Shown: positions 1-6,737 of the stretch, one piece after another
Position numbering within the stretch: position 1 is the first letter of the stretch
How the letters are laid out: the number at the start of each line of letters is the position of its first letter
Assembly (NCBI GenBank): GCA_030640255.1
Contig: DAOWJS010000069.1
Coordinates: 1-9,851, forward strand
Source: Dehalococcoidales bacterium
GTDB taxonomy: Bacteria > Chloroflexota > Dehalococcoidia > Dehalococcoidales > GCA-2688105
Direction: 5' to 3'
Length of the DNA stretch: 9,851 nt
Program-made: the position numbers and the translations under genes
Notes under the pieces: model-generated
Told to the model about the DNA's origin: nothing
Database searches by the model: none
Seen by the model: only the letters and a program-made list of their open reading frames with translations

Positions 1-867
1 CAGACCTACCAGGCCATCTTCCCTCAACTCTTTGTTCCCCCGGAGCAGATGCCCGAGTCCTTGCGAGTCCACCTCCGTTATCCTGAGGACATGTTTAATA
101 TCCAGGCCTCGGTATACCAAACCTACCACATGCGTGATGCCCGGGTATTCTACAACAAGGAAGACCTGTGGGCGGTGCCCAAAGAGCTCTATTTCGGCAA
201 AGAACAGCCTATGGAGCCCTACTATATCATTATGCGCCTGCCCGATGAGGAGAAGGAGGAGTTCCTGCTCATGTTGCCCTTTACCCCGGTGAACAAGAAT
301 AATACCATTGGCTGGCTGGCTGCCCGCTCTGATGGAGAAAACTACGGCAAGCTGCTTGCCTACCTTTTCCCCAAGGAGCGGCTGGTGTATGGTCCCAGCC
401 AGATAGAGAACCGAATCGGGCAGGATACCGTCATCACCGAGCAGCTCGCCCTGTGGGGTCGCGGCGGTTCGCGAGTTATCCGGGGCAACCTGCTGCTGAT
501 TCCTTTAGGTGAATCCAACCTGTATGTGGAGCCGGTCTTCCTACAGGCCGAGACTGGTGGGCTTCCACAGTTGAAACGAGTTATTGTGGTTGTCGGTGAG
601 CAGATAGCTATGGAACCCACCTTGAAGGGAAGTCTTGCGGCTATCTTTGGTGCTGAGGAGCCACCAACTGAACCCGTGGTTAAACCGCCAACTCCAGTAG
701 AACCGGAGGAGCCGGTAGCCGCTGACATAGCCAACCTAATTGAGGAGGCTCAGCGGCACTATGACCAGGCTCAGCAGTACCTCAAAGCCGGTGATTGGGC
801 TGGCTATGGAAAAGAACTGGAGGCTCTGAAGGCGGTGTTGGAACAGCTGGCGGAACTCGCTGACTAA
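1..867 (+). CDS. UPF0182 family membrane protein, C-terminal part (5' truncated by window)
   Basis: The frame is open from base 1, so the gene begins left of the window and 288 C-terminal residues are visible. The first residues (QTYQAIFPQLFVPPEQMPES, then a region with LRYPEDMF and QASVYQTYHM) match what I know of the UPF0182 family (PF03699). These are large proteins with several N-terminal membrane helices and a big extracytoplasmic domain, and their function is unknown. Further family-like stretches include EPYYIIMRLP, the LMLPFTPVNKNN region, a YGPSQIENRI segment and a LYVEPVFLQA segment. After about visible residue 220 there is a Pro/Glu/Val-rich linker (PPTEPVVKPPTPVEPEEPV). A predicted helical tail rich in Ala, Glu and Leu follows and runs to the stop, a layout typical of this family. 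No membrane helix lies in the visible part. The Met at base 49 is internal, not the start. Confidence 0.9.
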   Translation, partial: QTYQAIFPQLFVPPEQMPESLRVHLRYPEDMFNIQASVYQTYHMRDARVFYNKEDLWAVPKELYFGKEQPMEPYYIIMRLPDEEKEEFLLMLPFTPVNKNNTIGWLAARSDGENYGKLLAYLFPKERLVYGPSQIENRIGQDTVITEQLALWGRGGSRVIRGNLLLIPLGESNLYVEPVFLQAETGGLPQLKRVIVVVGEQIAMEPTLKGSLAAIFGAEEPPTEPVVKPPTPVEPEEPVAADIANLIEEAQRHYDQAQQYLKAGDWAGYGKELEALKAVLEQLAELAD

Positions 868-878
868 TTGGAATCTGG

Positions 879-904
879 GCTCAAGGCGTGTAACCAGCCT
901 GAGC
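879..904 (+). terminator. Hairpin after the UPF0182 gene, possible weak terminator
   Basis: Twelve bases past the stop codon, GCTCA-A-GGC (879-887) can pair with GCCTGAGC (897-904). This gives 8 base pairs with one bulged A and a 9-nt loop. Only TTAAGTAT follows, so there is no proper U tract. It may be a weak or factor-assisted terminator, or an mRNA 3' end structure. The rest of 868-1026 shows only weaker dyads (for example TCATC at 931-935 with GATGA at 952-956) and no convincing promoter for the next gene. Confidence 0.3.
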
Positions 905-1026
905 TTAAGTATAACGGCACGGACAGGGGTTCATCACCCATTTGGGGTATTGATGACAACCTCGAAAATGAGGACTAAGTAAAAAGCGCAAACAAGCATT
1001 GAGTAATAGAAAAGGAGGGCGAAGAA

Positions 1027-1650
1027 ATGAAGGAAAAGCATTTAACTTGGTTAGTAGTAGGTATAATAACCGTCTTGTTGGGCGTAACTTGGTTAACTGG
1101 ATGTGTGTCAACGGCTGAACATGAATCTTTGCAAGCAGAAAACACGGCCTTGGCTGAGGAGCTTGAATTGGTAAGGCTCGATTATGAAGAGCTAGAAAAG
1201 CATTATGTTGAGCTTACCGCCGCTTCTGAACCCAAGAACCCCACCTGGGCAGAGCTGAAAGAGTTCTTAGAAAGGGACAAAACGGATAGGGGGATTTATA
1301 GGTCAGGCGAATATGATTGCACTGGTTTTGCTCTAGCCCTCAGAGATAATGCCCGGAAAGAGGGTATAAGAGCCGCTTTCGTAGAAATAGGGTTTTACGA
1401 AGGAGGTGGCCATGCGGTAACTGCCTTCCAGACAACTGATAAGGGGCTAGTTTACATAGATTGCACCGGTAAGCAGGAATCGGGGGATTACGATACGGTC
1501 GGTTATGTAAAAATAGGTAAAGTATATGGTCGAATCGACCTAAGTGAAGCTACGGGTTTCACGTATGACTACTACCTAGCACATCAGCAAGATGCGAAAA
1601 GGCGCTGGGAGCCGATGCAACATGTGCAAATTGTAGAGATATATTGGTAA
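1027..1650 (+). CDS. Predicted lipoprotein with coiled coil and transglutaminase/papain-like domain
   Basis: A 207-residue protein starting at an ATG preceded by a strong ribosome binding site (AAAGGAGGG, 1011-1019, 7 nt spacing). Residues 1-26 form a lipoprotein signal: basic start MKEKH, a hydrophobic stretch, then the lipobox LTGC with Cys26 as the likely lipidated residue. The mature protein should therefore sit on the outer face of the cytoplasmic membrane. Residues about 31-63 are rich in Leu and Glu with heptad-like spacing and look like a short coiled coil. From about residue 74 a small globular domain carries YDCTGFA (Cys98), GGGHAVTAF (His129) and YIDCTG (Asp145). That order and spacing fits the Cys-His-Asp triad of transglutaminase-like or NlpC/papain-fold proteins. 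I infer a thiol hydrolase or a binding domain of that fold; the substrate is unknown. By eye the gene is more AT-rich than its neighbours. It shares its direction with the UPF0182 gene and converges on trpA. Confidence 0.75.
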   Translation: MKEKHLTWLVVGIITVLLGVTWLTGCVSTAEHESLQAENTALAEELELVRLDYEELEKHYVELTAASEPKNPTWAELKEFLERDKTDRGIYRSGEYDCTGFALALRDNARKEGIRAAFVEIGFYEGGGHAVTAFQTTDKGLVYIDCTGKQESGDYDTVGYVKIGKVYGRIDLSEATGFTYDYYLAHQQDAKRRWEPMQHVQIVEIYW

Positions 1651-1705
1651 CGCCACAGGCACGAGAAATCAAGCGTAGACGAATGAAAGTTTCTGGTTAG
1701 TAAAT

Positions 1706-2494
1706 CTAAATCCTATTTGGCTCATCCAGAGCACGCCTTAACTCTTTGATAAAATTGCCAACCGATTTGAGGTTATTCTCAGCTTCCATAAGCTGAATTA
1801 TCCGACTGCCCACAATAACACCGTCAGCTACCTGAGCCACTTGTCTTGCCTGCTCCGGGACGGATATTCCGAAACCAACACAGAGTGGTTGGGTGGCTAC
1901 TTTCCTCACTCTGGATACAAACGCCTCTAAATTCGCCGGTAGTCTGTCTCTAACCCCGGTAATCCCGGTTACCGAAACCAAATATATAAACCCCCGTGAC
2001 CTCTGAGCTACCAGCCTGATGCGCTCTCCAGTACTGGAGGGAGCCAGGAGGTAAATGAGGTCAAGGTCTCGCTTCTGGGTGATAGCCTCCAGTTCCGAGC
2101 CTTCATCTGGGAGTAAGTCGGGGATGATTAAGCCATCAACACCACCCTTAGCACAGGCGGCGCAGAATTCTTCAAGTCCGTAACTAAAGACCGGATTCAA
2201 GTAAGTCATAAACACCAGCGGTATATCGACCTCCTGACGCAACTGCTTGGCTACCTCAAGGCAAAGCTGAGGAGTAACCCCATTCTGTAAAGCAGAGAAG
2301 CTCGCTTTTTGTATGGTAGCCCCATCAGCCAGGGGGTCAGAGAAGGGTATCCCCAGCTCCACTATGTCACACCCACTGCGGGCAAGAAGGGGAACTGCCT
2401 TCAAGGTGGCTTCAAGACTAGGATAGCCTACAGTAATATAGGCGATAAGAGCCTTGTGCTCTGGCTGGCTAAAAACAGGACCAATGCGACTCAA
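1706..2494 (-). CDS. trpA: Tryptophan synthase alpha subunit
   Basis: Splits indole-3-glycerol phosphate into indole and glyceraldehyde 3-phosphate; the indole is channelled to TrpB in the alpha2beta2 complex in the cytoplasm. The 262 residues are full family length (E. coli 268). The motif VELGIPFSDPLADG holds the two catalytic acids, Glu46 and Asp57, which correspond to E. coli Glu49 and Asp60. Other family signatures are FMTYLNPVFSYG near residue 95, GLIIPDLLPDE near 121, LLAPSSTGER near 150, and SVTGITGVR. The phosphate-binding region is CVGFGIS and GVIVGSRI near the C terminus. The start is TTG at 2494, overlapping the trpB stop as TTGA, with GGGGGTG just upstream as a probable ribosome binding site. 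This indicates translational coupling. It is the last gene of the operon, ending 55 nt from the convergent lipoprotein stop, and I see no U-tract hairpin there. Confidence 0.97.
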   Translation of the reverse strand: MSRIGPVFSQPEHKALIAYITVGYPSLEATLKAVPLLARSGCDIVELGIPFSDPLADGATIQKASFSALQNGVTPQLCLEVAKQLRQEVDIPLVFMTYLNPVFSYGLEEFCAACAKGGVDGLIIPDLLPDEGSELEAITQKRDLDLIYLLAPSSTGERIRLVAQRSRGFIYLVSVTGITGVRDRLPANLEAFVSRVRKVATQPLCVGFGISVPEQARQVAQVADGVIVGSRIIQLMEAENNLKSVGNFIKELRRALDEPNRI

Positions 2495-3678
2495 GACTTC
2501 ACCCCCAGTGCTTCAGCAACTATGTCCATGTCCTTATCGCCGCGACCACTCAGGTTGACCACGATAATCTGCTCCTTATTCAACGAGCTTGCCATCTTGG
2601 CGGCGTGGAATATGGCATGAGCCGGTTCCAGTGCCGGAATAATGCCCTCGGTTTTGCACAGCAACTGAAAGCCCTCAAGTGCTTCCTCATCGCTTACGGC
2701 GACATAGGTAACACGACCGATGTCTTTGAGGTAACTGTGTTCGGGGCCTACACCCGGATAGTCAAGCCCAGCGGAGATGCTGTGGGTCTCACGAATCTGA
2801 CCGGCATTATCCTGGAGAACATAGGACTTTGCCCCGTGGAGCACCCCTACCCTTCCCGCAACCAGTGGAGCTGCGTGCTCCTCGGTCTTGAGCCCCCTCC
2901 CCGCTGCTTCTACCCCGATAAGCCTGACATCCCTGTCGGGCAAAAAGGGATAGAAAATGCCTATGGCGTTGCTACCCCCGCCGACACAGGCGATTATATA
3001 GTCAGGCAAGCGACCCAATTCAGCCATAATCTGCTGCCTTGTTTCCTTCCCGATTACTGACTGAAAATCGCGCACCATCAACGGATAGGGGTGGGGACCA
3101 ACTGTAGAGCCGAGAAGATAGTGGGTATCTGTAACATTGGTTACCCAGTCTCTGATTGCCTCGTTGATAGCGTCCTTTAGCGTTCGGCTGCCGCCAGAAA
3201 CCGACCTTACCTCGGCGCCCATTAGCTTCATCCGAAAGACATTGAGTGACTGGCGGCGCATATCCTCTTCACCCATATAGATGATGCACTCCAGCCCCAG
3301 CATGGCACATACGGCAGCCGTAGCCACTCCGTGTTGTCCAGCTCCGGTTTCGGCGATGATTCTGCGTTTGCCCATTCTCCGGGCAAGAAGTCCCTGTCCC
3401 AAGGCATTATTAATCTTATGAGCCCCGGTATGAGCCAGGTCTTCCCTTTTAAGCAAAATCCGGGCACCACCGCAATGCCTGCTTAGCCTTTCCGCCAGGT
3501 AAAGTGGCGTTGGTCTTCCTGAATAGTCGCCAGACAGTGATTCAAACTCAGTCCAGAAGGTGGCGTCAGCCTTTGTCCCCTCATAGGCTGCGGTCAGCTC
3601 CTCCAAGGCAGGCACCAGGGTCTCAGGAACAAACCGTCCCCCGTAGTCGCCAAAGTATCCTCTATTATCAGACAGCAA
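2491..3678 (-). CDS. trpB: Tryptophan synthase beta subunit
   Basis: PLP enzyme that joins indole and serine to make tryptophan. Taking the TTG at 3678 as start gives 395 residues, close to the E. coli length of 397. PLP would be bound by Lys88 in HTGAHKINN (E. coli Lys87). The catalytic Glu110 lies in AETGAGQHG (E. coli Glu109). The phosphate-binding loop GGGSNAIG is at about 233-240. RPTPLYLAERL near residue 55 and GPEHSYL in the C-terminal half are also family motifs, placing it with the classical TrpB1 type rather than TrpB2. The frame stays open to a TTG at 3702, but that would put the strong Shine-Dalgarno sequence AAGGAGG inside the gene and add MRPRRRWL, which the family lacks. The TTG at 3678 lies 6 nt after AGGAGG and gives the expected N terminus (LSDNRGYFGDYGGRFVPETL). 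The stop overlaps the trpA start by 4 nt. Confidence 0.97.
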   Translation of the reverse strand: MLSDNRGYFGDYGGRFVPETLVPALEELTAAYEGTKADATFWTEFESLSGDYSGRPTPLYLAERLSRHCGGARILLKREDLAHTGAHKINNALGQGLLARRMGKRRIIAETGAGQHGVATAAVCAMLGLECIIYMGEEDMRRQSLNVFRMKLMGAEVRSVSGGSRTLKDAINEAIRDWVTNVTDTHYLLGSTVGPHPYPLMVRDFQSVIGKETRQQIMAELGRLPDYIIACVGGGSNAIGIFYPFLPDRDVRLIGVEAAGRGLKTEEHAAPLVAGRVGVLHGAKSYVLQDNAGQIRETHSISAGLDYPGVGPEHSYLKDIGRVTYVAVSDEEALEGFQLLCKTEGIIPALEPAHAIFHAAKMASSLNKEQIIVVNLSGRGDKDMDIVAEALGVKS

Positions 3679-3691
3679 TAGCCACCTCCTT
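3676..3691 (-). promoter_or_regulatory. Shine-Dalgarno and TTG start deciding the trpB N terminus
   Basis: On the minus strand AAGGAGG (3691-3685) is followed by TGGCTA and then TTG (3678-3676). It is the best ribosome binding site in the operon. It lies downstream of the alternative TTG at 3702, so it favours the shorter TrpB. The longer reading would translate the site itself as Arg-Arg-Trp. Confidence 0.75.
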
Positions 3692-3706
3692 CTAGGTCTC
3701 AAAAGG

Positions 3707-4366
3707 TTAACTTAACTCCCTTTCGGCGTTCCTCACCGCCTTGATGAAGTCAATGATTTTTGAGGCATCTTTTTGACCATTGACCTCTACACCGGTGGAG
3801 ACGTCAACTCCCCAAGGCTTGACCTCCTTGACCAATTGACCGACATTGGTTGGGGTAAGACCCCCAGCGATAATCACCGGGAATCTGGCTGATACCTCCT
3901 GGGCCAATTGCCAGTTAAATGTTTGCCCCGTGCCACCATAAGCATCCCTGACTTTGGAGTCAAGAAGGCTGATAAGGTCATGTGGTAAGCGTAACCGGGA
4001 GCCCGCCTCTATCTCAGTCAGGATTTGCTCAATTTTCTTACCGGCGGCTACATGAATAACCTTGATTACGGGGCGCTCGATTTCCCGACAGTAGTGCCAG
4101 CTTTCGTCGCCACTGAGCTGAACCCAGTCCAATTGGCAGTAGTCGGCAATCTGGTTAACTTTCCGAGCCGTCAAATTGACAAAAACGCCAACTACTGCCG
4201 GGCGGGGTTTCAAACTATGAACCGCCTCAACTATCGGCAATGCTTTTTGGGGAGAGACCTGACGCCGGCTGGGGGCAAAGACCAGCCCCAGGAAATCAGC
4301 ACCAGCTTTACCAGCCACCAAAGCCGGCTCTGTCTCAGTTAGCCCGCAAATCTTTACCTTGGTCAA
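3707..4366 (-). CDS. trpF: Phosphoribosylanthranilate isomerase
   Basis: Converts N-(5-phosphoribosyl)anthranilate into CdRP (the carboxyphenylamino-deoxyribulose phosphate) by an Amadori rearrangement. The 219-residue protein is a single (beta/alpha)8 barrel of typical length. VKICGLT puts the general base at Cys7. FAPSRRQVS near residue 30 and VQLSGDES near 82 are family motifs. LLDS at about 134-137 is followed by GGTGQTFNW. IIAGGLTPTNV near 165 and GVDVSTGVE at about 186-194, with Asp188 as the expected general acid, complete the active site. The start is TTG at 4366, within TTGA that also contains the trpC stop; AAGGAG inside the end of trpC supplies the ribosome binding site. Trp genes on both sides in the same operon support the call. 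Confidence 0.96.
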   Translation of the reverse strand: MTKVKICGLTETEPALVAGKAGADFLGLVFAPSRRQVSPQKALPIVEAVHSLKPRPAVVGVFVNLTARKVNQIADYCQLDWVQLSGDESWHYCREIERPVIKVIHVAAGKKIEQILTEIEAGSRLRLPHDLISLLDSKVRDAYGGTGQTFNWQLAQEVSARFPVIIAGGLTPTNVGQLVKEVKPWGVDVSTGVEVNGQKDASKIIDFIKAVRNAERELS

Positions 4367-5139
4367 AGTAGCTCCTTCATCTTGGCGGCGATGTTTGGTG
4401 CCGACATTAGCAACTCACCAATGAGAACAGCGTCAACACCCCACCTTTTCAGCTTTTTCATATCGTTACGGTCCTTTATGCCACTTTCGCTAACCACGAT
4501 TCTATCTGGCGGGATAAGCGCCCGCAGACGCTCGGTGGTGGTAAGGTCCACGGTAAAGGTCTTCAGGTCCCGATTATTAATGCCGATAATCCTAGCTCCG
4601 CTCCTCAGGGCGATTTCCAGCTCAGCTTCATTATGCACCTCCACCAGACAGCTCATTTTCAATTCATGACTTAGTCCCAATAGCGCCGCCAGCTTCTCAG
4701 GCGTCAAGATAGCCACGATGAGCAGCAGGCTATCAGCACCGTAAGCCCGCGATTCATAGACCTGATAGGGGTCATAAATGAAGTCCTTCCTGAGCAGGGG
4801 CAGCCGCTTATTTCCCAGTGCGTTACTGATGTCCTTCAGGTGGTTGAGACTGCCCTGGAAGTATCTGGTCTCAGTCAGCACCGATATAGCTGAAGCGCCA
4901 TTACTAGCATAGGTCTGGGCTACCTCCACCGGGTTGAAGCTAGGACAAATAACGCCCCGGGATGGCGACGCCTTTTTGACCTCAGCGATGAGCTGAATGC
5001 TGTCGCCGCACAGAGCTGAAGCGAAGTCAAGAGGCAGTGGCTGGGCCAGTGCTATCCTTTGCAGTTCTGCCCAAGGGATGATGCGTTTTCTAGTTTCAAG
5101 TTCCAGCCGATTATCGGTCACTATCTTGTCTAGAATCAT
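4363..5139 (-). CDS. trpC: Indole-3-glycerol phosphate synthase
   Basis: Closes the indole ring by decarboxylating and cyclising CdRP to indole-3-glycerol phosphate. The protein has 258 residues, the usual length for a stand-alone IGPS; it is not fused to TrpF as in E. coli. Motifs in order: LIAEVKKASPSRG (residues 50-62, catalytic Lys at 55), LLRKDFI (Lys118), LVEVHN (Glu167), GINNRDLKTF (Asn188-Arg190), VSESGI (216-221) and VLIGE near 236. All the expected active-site positions are present. The ATG at 5139 follows AGGGAG, which overlaps the trpD stop codon TAG, so the two genes are separated by only 10 nt. The downstream end overlaps trpF by 4 nt. Confidence 0.97.
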   Translation of the reverse strand: MILDKIVTDNRLELETRKRIIPWAELQRIALAQPLPLDFASALCGDSIQLIAEVKKASPSRGVICPSFNPVEVAQTYASNGASAISVLTETRYFQGSLNHLKDISNALGNKRLPLLRKDFIYDPYQVYESRAYGADSLLLIVAILTPEKLAALLGLSHELKMSCLVEVHNEAELEIALRSGARIIGINNRDLKTFTVDLTTTERLRALIPPDRIVVSESGIKDRNDMKKLKRWGVDAVLIGELLMSAPNIAAKMKELL

Positions 5140-5149
5140 TAAATGCTCC

Positions 5150-6163
5150 CTAGGTCAGACTCTGGCTGAACTCGATTAGCTGTTCCAGTTTCGCCAGGGC
5201 CTGACCGCTGTCTATTACTTCCTTGGCTAAGGCTACCCCCGGCTCGAGCGTTTCCACCCTGTCTCCAACCAGTAGCCCGGCGGCGGCGTTTAGCAGCACC
5301 ACATCTCGCTGGGGAACGGGGGCACCAGCCAGGATGCTACGCAGCAAGGCAGCATTTTCATTGACACTGCCACCCTTCAAGCTGCTCAGACTAGCCCGAG
5401 GTAAACCAAAGTCTTCAGGACTGAGGAAATAGTGGTTAATATGGTTGTCTTTGAGTTCACACACCCGGGTTTTCCCGGTAATGGTGATTTCATCTAAGCC
5501 ATCCTCGCCGTGGACGAGCAGGGCATGATGACTGCCCAGCCTTTGCAGTACTAACGCCAGCTTCTCCACCAGTAACTCATCGGCTACACCCAGCACCTGA
5601 GCCTTGGCATCAGCCGGGTTAGTAAGCGGACCGAGAATATTAAACACGGTGCGAATGCCAATCTCACGCCGGGGAGCCGCAGCATATTTCATAGCCGGAT
5701 GGAATGATGGAGCGAACATGAAGCCTATCCCCACTTCCTTCAGGCATCTCTGCACCTGCTCGGCATTAAGGTCAATCCTGACGCCTAAGGCCTCCAGCAC
5801 ATCGGCACTGCCACACTGGCTACTCATGGCACGGTTGCCGTGTTTAGCCACCTTGAGCCCGGCTCCAGTAGCGACAAAGGCAGCCGCCGTAGAGATATTA
5901 AAGGTGTGCAAACCATCACCACCGGTGCCGCAGGTATCCACTACCGGCTCAGCAATGGTCACCGGAATAGTCTTAGCTCTCATTGTCTTGGCTAGCCCAA
6001 CGATTTCATCAACCGTTTCCCCCTTGAGCCTGAGTGCGGTAACGAAGGCGCCAATCTGAGCCGGGGTGACCTCACCCTGCATTATCTCCTCCATAACCGA
6101 GGCAGCTTCCTCCATAGTTAGTGAACGCCCCGATACTATTAAAGCGATAGCCTCCCTAATCAT
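5150..6163 (-). CDS. trpD: Anthranilate phosphoribosyltransferase
   Basis: Transfers phosphoribose from PRPP to anthranilate, the second step after TrpE/TrpG. The 337-residue length matches stand-alone TrpD enzymes, with no fused glutaminase domain. The N-terminal helical part (residues 1-70, including GEVTPAQIGAFVTALRLKGET) is followed by the PRPP-binding loop CGTGGDG (78-84), FNIST (88-92), KHGNR (107-111) and SSQCGSADVLEALG (114-127). These are the hallmark motifs of the family. Near residue 160, APSFHPAMK and then the RREIGIRTVFNILGPLTNPA segment are also typical. The ATG start at 6163 has GGAAGGGAG as ribosome binding site, lying inside the end of trpG; the two genes overlap by 8 nt, which suggests translational coupling. 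Confidence 0.97.
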   Translation of the reverse strand: MIREAIALIVSGRSLTMEEAASVMEEIMQGEVTPAQIGAFVTALRLKGETVDEIVGLAKTMRAKTIPVTIAEPVVDTCGTGGDGLHTFNISTAAAFVATGAGLKVAKHGNRAMSSQCGSADVLEALGVRIDLNAEQVQRCLKEVGIGFMFAPSFHPAMKYAAAPRREIGIRTVFNILGPLTNPADAKAQVLGVADELLVEKLALVLQRLGSHHALLVHGEDGLDEITITGKTRVCELKDNHINHYFLSPEDFGLPRASLSSLKGGSVNENAALLRSILAGAPVPQRDVVLLNAAAGLLVGDRVETLEPGVALAKEVIDSGQALAKLEQLIEFSQSLT

Positions 6164-6737
6164 GGTTTGGTCTCCCTTCCGTGAGAAAATTCTTAAGCAG
6201 GTCCTTCCCTACTTGAGTCATAAACGATTCGGGGTGAAACTGGATGCCCTCTACCGGGTATTGGCGATGCCGTAGCCCCATAATGGTGTCATCATCCGTC
6301 CACGCCGTTACTTCAAGGCAGTCGGGGAGTTTCTCACGCTGCACTACCAGTGAATGGTAGCGAATGGCAGGGAAGGGATTGGGTAGTCCAGTCAGCACCC
6401 CCTGGCGGTTATGGTATATTAGAGACGACTTGCCATGCATTATCTTCTTAGCCTGCCCGATTAAGCCACCATAGCTGTAACCGATACACTGGTGCCCCAG
6501 ACAGACGCCGAGTATCGGTAACCTGGAACCGAAATATCGGATGACATCATTAGAGATACCAGCCTGTAGCGGAGTGGACGGGCCGGACGAGATGACTATC
6601 CGCTGAGGCTTTGTCTTGGCAATTTCCTCAAGGGTGGCCTTATCATTACGTACCACCACTACTTCCTCACCTAGCTCACTCAAATACTGAAATAGGTTAT
6701 AGGTAAAACTATCGTAGTTATCGATTAGTAACAGCAT
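6156..6737 (-). CDS. trpG: Anthranilate synthase component II, glutamine amidotransferase
   Basis: Class I glutaminase that supplies ammonia to TrpE for anthranilate synthesis. The 193-residue length is standard. LLLIDNYDSFTYNL at the N terminus is a family signature. The nucleophile is Cys79 in GVCLGHQCIG, and the His168/Glu170 pair lies in IQFHPES, followed by the usual GKDLLKNFL. RYHSLVV, the anthranilate-type loop, sits near residue 125. One oddity is that the usual ISPGPGTP or ISPGPCTP oxyanion-loop motif reads ISSGPSTP here (residues 49-56). TrpG proteins of this type often also serve PabB in folate synthesis; no pabB is visible here, so sharing is possible but unproven. The start overlaps the 3' end of trpE by 20 nt, consistent with the two subunits being made in step. 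Confidence 0.95.
   Translation of the reverse strand: MLLLIDNYDSFTYNLFQYLSELGEEVVVVRNDKATLEEIAKTKPQRIVISSGPSTPLQAGISNDVIRYFGSRLPILGVCLGHQCIGYSYGGLIGQAKKIMHGKSSLIYHNRQGVLTGLPNPFPAIRYHSLVVQREKLPDCLEVTAWTDDDTIMGLRHRQYPVEGIQFHPESFMTQVGKDLLKNFLTEGRPNHD

Noticed and set aside
3679..3702. N-terminal extension of TrpB from a TTG at 3702
   Set aside because: It would translate the strong Shine-Dalgarno sequence and add basic residues not seen in TrpB. The TTG at 3678 has correct spacing and gives the family N terminus.
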